Source: Zygnema circumcarinatum
Taxonomy: Eukaryota > Streptophyta > Zygnematophyceae > Zygnematales > Zygnemataceae
Length of the DNA: 64,000 nucleotides
Direction: 5' to 3'
Assembly (NCBI GenBank): GCA_037447605.1
Contig: CM074804.1
Location: 3,552,515 to 3,616,514 of the forward strand
The position numbers and the translations under genes were made by a program. The number at the start of each line of letters is the position of its first letter. Positions within the stretch are counted from its first letter, which is position 1. The notes below the pieces were generated by a model. It saw only the letters and a list, made by a program, of their open reading frames with translations, was not told the DNA's origin and did not search any database. Positions 1 to 13,353 of this stretch are shown one piece after another.

Positions 1-29
1 CCCCCCCCCCCCCCCCCCCCCCCCCCCCC
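1..29. repeat. Poly-C run at the window edge
   Basis: The window opens with 29 consecutive C residues. A run this long at the first base is more likely a contig edge or a low-quality homopolymer than a biological element, but it could be a real C tract downstream of the DAHP synthase gene. Confidence 0.6.
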
Positions 30-241
30 TTCCCTTCGGCAAACCTCTGGATTCCCTCCCGCAACCCCACTGGTCCTCCACCTACTTCATCCAAGCAATC
101 GTTCCATTATCATATTCACACTACCCACCACTCCACTACCCACGGTACCATTATATGAGTTCTGTTTAGGCGGCCCAACGAAACAGAGGAATATAAGGCA
201 CAAATTGCGGTGCGCTCCCTTCACAGTTAACACTTCAACGC

Positions 242-3193
<2,952 letters not shown>

Positions 3194-3984
3194 GGCGGTG
3201 GGAGGCTCGCAGGAGGGAGGGAAGGAGGGGCGAGGAGGCGGACAGGCGGGCGCGCAGCGGAGCAAGTCTGGGAGGAGGGTGGGTTGGACGCGGCGCCTTA
3301 TGCCCCTCCCCCCCGGCAGTCGCCGTCCGTCCGTCCGTCCGTACGGCCCTCCGTCGCGCGGGCCCGCCCCCGCGCGCGCGCACGCGACGGCGACGGCCAA
3401 TAATGCGCGCGGAGCGGACGAACCGGGGGGGCCGGATTCCGTCAAGGCAGGTCACGCTCGGACCTAAAAGTGACGTCACTACATACTAGTGCAATAAACC
3501 GCGCGGCGGAGCAGAACGGCGCGGCGCGCGGTTCGGCGAGTCGCGGACCGGCGGAAATATCTCCCTCCACGCGACGCTGACGGAGGGCGACGGCCGCCCG
3601 GGGAGGCGGTGCGGCCGCCCCTGTCCGTACAGACGAGGCGGATCTCAATCGACCGCAGCACTCCGCTCCCCCCCTCCCTCCCTCCGTGCGGGCGTGCGCG
3701 GGGCCGCGGTCCGTACGGCGGCGCACGCGGGCGGAAAAGTTAACGTGAGGGCCGCGAAACAGCGCAGGGCCGAGAGGCAGTCCGCCAATGACACACCGCC
3801 AGGTGGCCCGCCGCCGCGGGCAGCCATTGGCTGCGGCGCCTGGCGGGGCCGCCTTCGCTCGCCCGCTCGCTCGAGTGCCCGTACGGTACGGAGCGTTCGC
3901 GGCCTCCCTCTGGCTGGCTGGCTGGCTGGCGCGGTCGCTTCGGCCGGCGGGCTGGGGACGGGGACTGGGGACTTGGGGGGGGAC
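3194..3984 (-). promoter_or_regulatory. DAHP synthase upstream region with CCGTACGG palindromes
   Basis: This GC-rich stretch upstream of the DAHP synthase start holds three exact CCGTACGG palindromes (3339-3346, 3711-3718, 3879-3886), further GTCCGT repeats and an inverted CCAAT/ATTGG pair near 3785-3832. GTAC-core palindromes are the known target of SBP-box transcription factors in green plants; binding here is inference. Several overlapping open frames occur on both strands but reflect GC bias and show no family similarity. Confidence 0.45.
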
Positions 3985-4513
3985 CAGGCATCGTCAAATA
4001 AGGGATTTCCCCTGAAATCCCGTAATTCACCTATTTTCAGACCATTTTGAGTTTCATTTTCGGGATTTGAGGGACGTCTTTGTTTCGTACTTTTTGTACC
4101 TTTATGTACTTTTAGTAGGGTACTTTGTTTGTACTTTTGGACGAAGTTTTTGTCCTGTAGTAGCATTCGACGACCACCGTTTTTCTAACATTGACAAACA
4201 ACACGTCATTGCTGATGTGTCTAACGACGACGCATGAAGCATGAGAGTTCGACTCCACTTTCACCCCATGTTGTCATTTATAACAAAATGACGAAATTTG
4301 ATTCTTTTGTAGAGTTGAATCGATTCAAATGGGAAGTTAAACACATAAGTGCAGTGCTTCCCTTATGGTTTCCACAGCCGAAGCCAAGCAAGGCTCACTG
4401 CTCCAAGAACTAAAGAATTGAAAATGCAACTCTCTTTTCTCCAAAATTCCTTACCCGAACCCCTCTGCTGCCCTCCCTACAATTTCGCTAAAAAGACCAA
4501 GTGTTTCCAGTAT

Positions 4514-4704
4514 TCATGAACCCCCTCTTCCGAGTTCCTTGTCTTCGACCTCCACCTCTGCTGCTACCTCGGGCAGATGCACAAGAACTTGGGAGTCGTC
4601 CACCGTCAGACCAAACTTGTCTTCGTGGCCTGATTGAAACTTCAGCAAACTCTCATCCTTCGTCATTTCCAACATTTCAGGCTTGAAAACTGCAGCCCAA
4701 GAAG
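4514..4704 (-). pseudogene. Exon-like open fragment inside the hAT-like element
   Basis: On the minus strand a plausible splice acceptor (pyrimidine-rich then CAG) near 4690 is followed by about 58 open codons ending in TGA. The encoded segment is acidic and looks protein-like (…FQSGHEDKFGLTVDDSQ…). I do not recognise it. It lies inside the transposon, so it is either the remnant of the element's own gene or a captured host exon. No upstream partner exon is evident. Confidence 0.3.
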
Positions 4705-4825
4705 CAGGCAGGCAGGCAAGCAGGCAGGCCAACGGGCGGGCGGACAGGCAGACATTATTTCGTTTCGTTTCCCATCCGTAGGTCTGGCACGCCTCCTGTA
4801 GGTTTTTTTTTTTTTCTCCATATTA

Positions 4826-4982
4826 GGGGGTGTCAGACTTAGCAAAATCTTACGAAAAGCGTTACGAAAAAAAAGGTTACGAAAGTACTCCGCCGCAGGA
4901 GGATCGCTATTATACTGGAGTACTCGTTCTGATGTCAAACTTACGAACACGCGTACTGAAATTTTTTAAGTCTGACACCCCC
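4826..4982. mobile_element. Tc1/mariner-like MITE with TA target site
   Basis: A 157-bp element begins GGGGGTGTCAGACTTA and ends with the exact reverse complement (TAAGTCTGACACCCCC). It is flanked by TA on both sides (4824-4825, 4983-4984). Inside, TTACGAA motifs recur on both arms. TA duplication and short size fit a Stowaway/mariner-type MITE; there is no coding capacity. It is nested in the hAT-like element at 3985-5078 and so is the younger insertion. Confidence 0.65.
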
Positions 4983-5120
4983 TATTGAATGGCCTGGTTT
5001 ATTTTCGGGACTTTCTGAGATTTATTTTCGGTATTTACGGGAATATTCCAAACCGTAAACCGTATTTGACGATGCCTGCCGGGGACTGGAGCCGGGGGGG
5101 GCTGGGAACTGGCTGGGGAC

Positions 5121-5312
5121 CGTGGCAGGCTTTGACCCTCCGTCCCAGTCGGTCCGCACCACGTCCCATGGGTCCAATCCACCGAACTCCCATCGGTCCA
5201 TGGCTCGCATCACCAAGTTGACAAAGCGAGGGTTGGCGGGGGGTGGCGAGAAGCAGAGCAGCAGCCCGACAAGCATCAGCTCCCCGGCACTCTTCGCCAA
5301 CACGATTTGCAA
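5121..5312 (-). other. Unassigned open segment next to the hAT-like element
   Basis: The minus strand carries an open frame with an unusual Trp/Asp-rich core (…DRWEFGGLDPWDVV…) preceded by a hydrophobic stretch (…GELMLVGLLLCFSPP…). It stops being interpretable where the transposon begins at 5078. I recognise no family and find no clear partner exons, so it may be a gene remnant cut by the insertion or a chance frame. The rest of 5079-5655 shows no supported gene. Confidence 0.2.
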
Positions 5313-5655
5313 AGTGGAACTTTCCCCTACTTCATACTTTACAACACCAAGTGACTAGCCAAACTGGAAAACTTAGCCGTAAAACGAAAGACACAATATA
5401 TCCTGCATCAGCCGCAACGGCTATACTTAATTACATTGATAAAGCTGAGACGGCTGAGACAAAACATTTGCTCTGCCAGTTATTTACCACAAAGAATGGT
5501 GAAAGCAAAGCAGGTCGAACTTGACAACTGGGGGAGAGCCTAAGTCGTCGAGAAAGCAACTTGGGCGTCAGGTTTTGCTGAGGCATGGGCGGCAGGACGG
5601 ACCGCAGTTACCAGCCACTTGCCCAGGTGAGTCCCCCAGGGTCCCTGCAAGTTGC

Positions 5656-8600
5656 CTATGCGGTCCCCAGCGTGGCGAGAGAGGGAAGGATGAGTCCCAG
5701 CAGACACGTGTCCGGGTCAAAGTTGATGTTCAGCATGTCGCATGCCTCCTGAGCCCATGGCATGACATAAAGCATTCTCGGCCATAGAGACCCGCCGGAC
5801 GGTATTTTGATGACACCCGCTCGATCGCGTTCCTTCAAATAGGCCACAAATTGATCAAACTGAACCAAAGCAAGCACCACCAGTGCATCCGGTCAGGTGC
5901 CTCCTTAGTGAAAGCTTAAGTTAAAGAACGTTGGTCTATGAAGCTGTACCTTTCGCTGGTCAACTGGAAGGATCAGGGAAAACACTCACCCCTGCAGCGT
6001 TAGCTTCGCCTGAAGCCGCATATATTCGGCACACCTCCCGCTGCAAGCAGAGTCAAATTCCAAAATCAAGCGTGAGACAATCACAAAACCAGTCCGAAAC
6101 GATGCACTGTTTGTGATTCCGATGCAATCTGTGGATGCATTATTCTGCCCTGCTTCACAATAAGACTGATTTATGATTCAAACCCTCACCTATGCCAAAG
6201 ATCAATCTTGCCACCTTCAGTATCTTCAGCGAGCAACTGACGGATGTTAGAGACAACATACGATACCTCTTAAGTCTCTCTAGAACTATCTCAAACATTC
6301 TGAAACAACCGATGGAACTTCTGGTCCAAAATTTCATTGCTGAACCGGTTTTTCAGAGGTGATCCTCGGCTTAACCTGCACTTCTCTTCTATGCCTTACC
6401 TGGTTTGCTGGAGTGCTTCGAAAGGTGCCTTGAACCGCTCGATAATCCGCACGCTTAGTCACCTGAAGCTTTTCAGGCCACCTGAGCCGCAGCCTTGACA
6501 GAGTCAGCAGAATTTCCGTAAAAGAAAAAATGCCCAAGTGCAATATGCATGTTTGAGATAGATTTGTGAAAGGACAGACGTTTATTACCCCTAAACATCC
6601 TAGAGTTCGACAGTATTGAAGGTACTCAGCTAAGAAACCCACGAGCTGCAAACACTTCTCGCTACAATCACAATGACCCAGACAGGGGTGATAACGGCGT
6701 CCTCCTCATGTGGGTAATATGTAGGCAAAACATTCATCTCCATCAAAGCACCTTCAAGTCAGGGAGGGCTCGCGACTTAGCCCAAGAGAAAACTCCAAAC
6801 TGAACAAACATAGGGCCATGCCGTAGCATTGATCGCATATGCATTTGTAACTAGTATCATAAGGACCAGGAAAAGCTAGCACAGGCCATGCATATCCTGC
6901 AGAGAAAGAGAGAACAAGGCTTCAGCTGCCTACCCTGCTGGTTCATGCACATCCACCTCGTAGCAGCACATGGTTAACTCCTGATACACAACCTCCACCG
7001 CGCAGTACTGATGTCCACTTTTACATAGCCAGAACCGCGGCTCAGTTGCGGTGTTCGCATTGCCAGTAATCTCAGATAGAGATTCACGAACTGCTGCTGC
7101 TGGAAGTGGAGGTGGCGGCTCTGCAGGCGGTGGCTGGGCTTCTGCTGAGGGGGAGTAAGGTGGGCAAGGAGGAGGGGGTGATGACGGAGGAGGAGGGGGA
7201 GGGGGCGGCTGCTGCGCTGGAGGAGAAGGAGGCGGAGGTGATTGAGGCGGTGGAGGAGGAGGAGGCTCAATAGGAGGAGGAGGAGGAGGCGAACTGGGAG
7301 GGAGAGGGGGTAATGGGGGCGTATCTAAATCCATTGCAGGCTGACTTACAACTGCGTCCGGCTCAGGGGGTGGCGTCACAACTAACGGATTAAGTGGAGA
7401 ACGACCACCACGGAAACCCCTCGTCCGTTCCAACAGACTCGGAGAGACAGATGCTCCAGGAGCTAAGGAAGTTGTCGCATTGAGACCAGAACTTGGAAAC
7501 ACACCGTCCAAAATGGACCTCCCCATAAAGCTCTGCCCTGCAGGCGGCCCAATAGGAGACAAAGGGGACCATGCAGGAAGGCCTGCAGGGCGCTCAGAAT
7601 GGGCTCGAGCAGATTTGGGGAGTGGGAGGGGAGCAAGGGCAGCTTGTGGGGGGGGTAGGGGAGGACGATTAGTGGGAAGATTGAGAAGTAGCCCTCTATC
7701 TGGAGGAGGGCGGCGATGCAAGCCTGGACTCGCAAGAGAGCCGAGCCCTGCTAATACACCTGACGAAGGAGTTGGCTCCACTACTCCACTTATCAAACTG
7801 CTGCTTAGGCTGCCTTCACCTCTTGGTGTAAGTAGCTCCTCTCGCAAGTCACCATGGAGGTCATAATCCCTGACATTGCCAGACAAATCGTCTGATCTTC
7901 GGAGGCTGTGTTCACCATCCATGGTCGCCTCAGGCCCTAAGCTCCAATGCGAGTTTCCAGGCTGCACTACGAGGGGTCCATCAGATTCACCTGCACCAGT
8001 GATTCCTGATGATCCAAAACTTTGAGCCCCTGCAGCTTCTTCATTGCGTTCACCGTCCCACTCCCACTCGCGTGCAGAGCGAGCACTCAATCCTGGGGCT
8101 ACACCCGCTCGGCGATCTCGTTCTCGTTGGTAATCCCAAGCCCGCCGTCGAATATCTTCAAGGGTTATCTGACCTGAATTTCCATGATGTTCACTTTGCA
8201 AAAGCGACATGGCCGAATTGCTGTGCGACCAATCCCCCGAAGAACAAGACAACCGCCAGCATGGCCTTTAGAAAAACCATCTCGAAAATTATTGACACAA
8301 AAAGTACGTTTTAAAACCGACTGAAGAGTCTAGCCAAAAGACATGGATCTTATGTCAAGCAATCACAGCATATGAAGTCTGTTTAGATTGTCAAAGTTTA
8401 AGCAAGCAGTAACCAACCTGAACTCAATCTGAACACTCGAATCAAAGTGTCCAGCCAGCGTGACATTGCGTAAAGCTGCTGCAGCCGCCTCTACCCGGTC
8501 AAACTCCACAAAGCGGCATGGACCTCGAGCTGTTCTCGCGCTCCGAACTCGGGTCACAGAGCCAAACCCTGCTGAGCCGGCATTGAATATAGCACGCAAT

Positions 8601-11600
8601 TCAGCTTCACTAAGAGCGCCGGGTGACCCGGGCCCCGCATGGTCCGGTAGGCCCATCCACAGTGTGTTGGTGGGCACTCTCTCCCTCTCACCATGCTCGC
8701 GAGTAGGGAGGTTGCGACTGCGACCGCGACTCACAGAGGCAGGACCGATGCCGGCCTTAGAGACCAGGCTTCCCAAACTGGCTGCAAGTGGAGAAGTTGT
8801 GCCCAAAAGTCGAGCCCCTATAGGAGCAAGAGGGGGTGGAGTATGCAGTAAACTCGGCGGATTGGGGGGAGAGCTGGTTGGTGCACGTGCTGGAAGGTGG
8901 CCTGGGACATTCTTATACTCAACATGGATAGACATGGAACCAAACCGCACGCCATTCAGACGAGCCTTGGCAAGTGCAGCACCCTCCGCTGTTCTGAAGT
9001 CGATGAAGCAACATCCACTGTGCCGAAGAAACTTCCAGCCAGTCAACTCCCCATGCTGAGCGAAAGCAGCCAGAATATCCTCCTCTCGAACTAAAGGATC
9101 AATGCGCCCAACCCACAAATGCCGTGCTCCAACTGCCATATTGCGATCTCCATGCTTTGCCAAAAGAGGAAGTCCGGACAGAGGGAGGGGAAGATGGAGA
9201 AGCAAAGGTGCTGGTGTGGGCAGTGAGGCGAATGATTTCCGTTTGAGCTCCCGAAGATAATGGAAGGCACGCCTTGCATCATCTCCTGTTGTAAACTCCA
9301 AAAGGACCGCGCTTGCACTGACTAAAATAGACACAGAACACGGCGCGGGCATCTGAGCAGCTGCCATAGATCTCAAGAGCTCCTCTTTAGCGCTCTGACT
9401 TGACACACCACCAACCCAAACGTGTAGTCCTATAGTAGAAGTTCCACTGTCTGCAAACTGAAGCTGAAGAGGAAATCCCCACTGCAAACTACCCTGAAGT
9501 GTTTCTCGAGCACGCACAGCGTCTCGTACTGTACAAAAATCTACGACAGCACTTTCACGGGCCCGCAACATCACAATGCCTTCGATTGGACCAAAGTTCT
9601 CGAACTGCGCGCGCAATGCTGCCTCCCCAACTTCCACGTCGATTGGCCCCACCCACAAATGGCGGCTGGCCATGCAAACTTCATCTTCCGGTGCATCATG
9701 CTCAGCTCCACGTGGAAGATGATGGCCTGTCTGTTGGAAGGCCATGCTTCCAGTTCCCACACCGTTCATCGTATGAGAGGCGGGCAAAACGGGCTGATCA
9801 TCCCCAGGGTCTGCCCATGCTCCAATCCTCTGGCTAGTCCAACTTGGTCGCCGCCTTCCATTGGTCTCGCTCATGTCAGCTACCTCCACCCCATCAATAC
9901 TCCAGGTGGTCCGACCTCTCGATCCTCGCAATGACGAATCATCCCCAAGACCCGTGACTGTGACAGCAGCGATCTCCCTTTCTCGGATCCAAGCCCTCGC
10001 ATCACCGTCGTGGCTTGAGAGACTTGTCAGAGAGTCTGTGCCAAAAAAGCAGGCCACCAAAGTTTGCAAGGAAGGCCAAACAATTGCCAAAACTTCTGTC
10101 ATTGCTGTCCGGCGCAGCTGCTGGAGTGAAGTAATCAGCCAGTGCTGGGCACTTGCCTTGCCCTCTAATACCTGCTCCAATCCACAACATAGGGTCAATC
10201 CTATCTGTACGATTCACTCTCTTCATTCAGCCAGAGTGAAGCTAACCTAAGGATTTAGAGAGATCTAAAAAACAAACGACATTGGAGTTCAAATGTCTGA
10301 ACCAACAAAACAAGGCGAAAAACATGCATCTAGTTGCCCTTCATTGTGTACCGAGCCGCTTGCAAGAGTGAAACCCATGCCTAAAACGCACAGCATTGGA
10401 ATCCTCCTGGCCCGTTTTTAATATAGCAACACCGGACATTTAATGTCGTGGGTCGCTTAAATGTCTAATGAGGTAGCAAGGGAACAATCTTCGTATGGCG
10501 AGCATTATAAGTCCAGGAGAATACATACATGTTGAGCTATACTGCGGCTTGACTGATACTCAGGATTCCTTGCAGATTCATGGGTTGTCTCAGTGGGAGA
10601 AAGAGTCCCCTGCTCGCCGTTCGCTTCGCTATTAGACCCGCTAACCAATGTTTCTCGATTTTCTGCAACCATGTCCAATTTAGATTGCAACTTTTGCGGA
10701 TGGCCTCGAGTAATCTCCAACAGAAAGTGTATACCTTCTTTTCGCCTTTGAATCTCCTTACTGCGAAGAGCATCAAAACAAGCCCCTATGACTACTTCTG
10801 GCAACAATTGCAACGATCGAATCGCCGCCACAGCTGCTAACTTCTGAACAACAGTTCCTTCTAACACCTGCCATTCCACAACTTCTGTAATGGTTCCTTT
10901 GCTTAGACTCGTCTCAGCAATGCCGCTAACATGTTGACCTACACGCTTATCACCAGCACGAGCCGGCAAAGTAGGAGAAGCATCAGCTTCTTTAGGAGGA
11001 GGCAGCTTGCAACCATGAAGGTGGTACATCAAGCGAAAAACAATATCATCGGCCATGGCATTACAAACCGCCGGCGGGACACTGCGGTGTGTGTTCACGG
11101 AAGCTGTTGCACAGAGCAGCTCGGGCAGCCCTGCAAATGCAGCTTTTGCTGTTTGTAGCAAGACGCCGTTTTCGTCAGCAGAGCGGTGAGATAACTGCGA
11201 AACTGCCCAGTCGCATAGATTAAGCACCAGTCGTGCACCAACTTGAAGACCAGCCGGGCAGCGAGCAGCATAGCGTGGAATCAGTTCAGCAGCAACGCGT
11301 TGTACGCTCAGGCAGCCTGTAGACGCACACACAGCCCCTTCGAGAGTAAGCAGGTCGTCCATTCCAATTAAAATTTGAATGATAATGTCCCGAACAAGGT
11401 ACATTCGGGAAGGAAAAATGCTTTGACGAATTGCAGTTTGCCAGAGCTACAACGCTTTTCCAGATAGCTGACCTGATTGAGCAGAACTCTCCTGCTCAGA
11501 GAAATATGACAGACATCAGCTAGACCTGAGGTCTAACAGTGAGTGCAGTCCAGAATTCGTTGCAAGCATCCAAAGGAATAACAATCGACTAACCTCTGCC

Positions 11601-12059
11601 AGAATTTACGAGGGCAAAAAATGCGTCTTTTACGTCATCGCCAACTGGCGATTCTGGATTTTTGTTCGCTCTCTCCAGCGCCTGCTTAAACCGCAGATAA
11701 TCTCGATAAAGCGTGCGTAATTCGGCTTGCTTAACGTCTTTCCTGCTGTCCTGCCACCCCGAAAATGATATAGTTTCTGGACTGCGCTTCTGCCGAAGAG
11801 GCATCCCTCCCACCAAGTCAGTGCCGGGTTTAAGAGGCGAAATACGCTCCATATGGTCCCCCATAAGGACCTCTGGACCCGCGCTGTGCCTTCTTCGTTT
11901 CTTCAGAGGCGGCTCACTGCCTCCATGCATTCTGAGAGGGAGGGCGGATAGAGATGGCAGCGGCCCTCCGTAGTTGTAGTGGCCCATGTGCGTCATCTCC
12001 GCCCCCCACTCGCCCATAAGCGCGTTGCCTTGCCGGCCCTCCCCCCTCCCCCCTCTCAA
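5656..12059 (-). CDS. Four-RRM, SPOC-domain RNA-binding protein (FPA/Spen-like, At1g27750 type)
   Basis: Large nuclear RNA-binding protein of the plant Spen/FPA group, which acts in RNA processing and transcription control. Seven exons join in phase: 12059-11594, 11316-10529, 10171-8418, 8265-6934, 6481-6400, 6040-5990 and 5859-5656, about 1,558 residues. Order of parts: a basic N-terminus with PLKKRRR; a helical region (GCLSVQRVAAELIPRYA…) shared with plant homologues; four RRM-like units opening RHLWVGPI, LHVWVGGV, RHLWVGRI and NTLWMGLP (roughly residues 587-1000); a long Pro-rich stretch with runs of Pro; then a C-terminal SPOC domain (PEKLQVTKRADYRAV, REVCRIY, FVAYLKERDRAGVIKIP, MLYVMPWAQEACDML). 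It ends soon after the SPOC domain, as plant homologues do. The start of the fifth exon could be 16 bases upstream. The exon order and family are secure; the exact N-terminus is not. Confidence 0.85.
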
Positions 12060-13353
12060 GGAGAACCCTAAAGAGCGCTGACTGCTAATACGAGCGACGG
12101 CAGCCCTGGCTCTCCCTCGGACACGGTGTGCCGCTGGGCTGCACTCGGAGCCTTCCCGCCCTCCCCTGCAGCCGCTACGGCGTCGACGGGAAAGATATCG
12201 GCCGATGTCCCGATACGATAATATCGTGTAGTTGGTGTGGTAGTCGCCGTTCCGTTATTTGCGACTGCAACGGCGAAGCGCCAGTTGAACTGTGACTGGA
12301 CAGGGTACGACACATGAAGCGACTGTGGCTCAGGTACTATACTTCCAAATCAAACATTGGAGGCGGCCTGGCGAGAAAGGTTCCTGAGGAAAATGAAAAA
12401 GCAAGGGGTCGGCTCCTCTCAAATTTATCTACGAATTGGAGCAGTAAATTACGTAGCAACGACTGCTTTTCGATGACAAATCTAAAACTGCGAGTTACAC
12501 TGCAAGGGATAAAACCTGATACCCAGACGCTAAGCAGGCAGCAGTTCGACGATCCCCGTGTTCTTGGTGCTTGGAAGACTAAGCCTTAAAATCACACAGA
12601 CAAAGTTTTACATATTCTACACAGTTTTTCTCACAGAATCATGCGCAAAGGCATGCATTTCAGAATATAAAGTACGCATTATATTCAAAACACTGTTCAC
12701 GAAAAAAGGACGAAAGTCAGTTTGGATCAATTGGCATTTTCAGTCGTCACCAAAAAAGGTAAAAGTATCGAAAATTGCGTCAAACACGCCCCGTTGCAGT
12801 GATAGCCATGGTTGAGCAGCAAGCACAACGACGGAGGGGAGGCGACAAGGATTGGGGGCAAGAGTTGGCGCGCCGCCCTTCATCGTCCAGTGACAGAACG
12901 AGCTCGTCTCCCCTTTGCAACAACTCCTTGCAGCACATGGCCCCGTCAGCGACACGACACGATACAACACGATATAGTACGGTATTTCACGATACGGTAC
13001 ATTAAGATACGATATGTAACGATACGATGCGACGTTCGATTTGTGCTGTCGGTTGCTGGCGCCGCACGCAGCAGTCCACGTCAGCGCGCGCGGGCGGGCG
13101 GGCGGGCGGCAGGCGCCGAGCACGCGGTTTGGACCCGTACGGTCCAATGCCTGCCGCAGGGGTGGCCTCCCATTGGTCCACGTGGCCACCACGTGAGCAC
13201 TGGTGCGTTCTCCGCCAATCGCGGCCCTCGGCCTCCGCAAGGCCCGCCCGCCGGCCAGTCCGTGCGACTGGCGGTCGGCGCTGCGCCGAGACAGAGAAGA
13301 GTGGAGAGAGGGAGGAGAGAGGAGAGAGGTGAGAGGTGACAGGGGGGGCAGCC
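12060..13353. promoter_or_regulatory. Divergent intergenic region, SPOC protein / AMP1
   Basis: This 1.3-kb region separates two head-to-head genes. Near the AMP1 start it holds a CCGTACGG palindrome (13135-13142), CCAATG and CATTGG boxes (13144, 13171), and two G-box cores, CCACGTGG (13178-13185) and CCACGTGA (13189-13196). A ten-base-periodic array lies at 12951-13030. The rest shows no supported gene. Confidence 0.5.
12951..13030. repeat. Ten-base-periodic GATAC array
   Basis: Eight consecutive 10-base units follow a loose GATAYNNNAC pattern (for example gacacgacac, gatacaacac, gatatagtac, gatacggtac, gatacgatgc). Units diverge but the register is kept throughout. It lies 320-400 bases upstream of the AMP1 start codon. 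It could be a decayed simple satellite, or binding sites phased on one helical turn. Confidence 0.7.

Larger units (their letters stand above)
3985..5078. mobile_element. hAT-like non-autonomous DNA transposon
   Basis: The ends are 16-bp perfect terminal inverted repeats beginning CAGGCATCG (3985-4000 and 5063-5078). Flanking 8-mers ggggggac and ccggggac agree at six of eight positions, compatible with an aged 8-bp hAT target duplication. Near the left end GTAC recurs about every ten bases (4087-4135), resembling subterminal transposase-binding repeats. No full transposase is visible. A second, smaller MITE (4826-4982) sits inside it. Confidence 0.6.
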
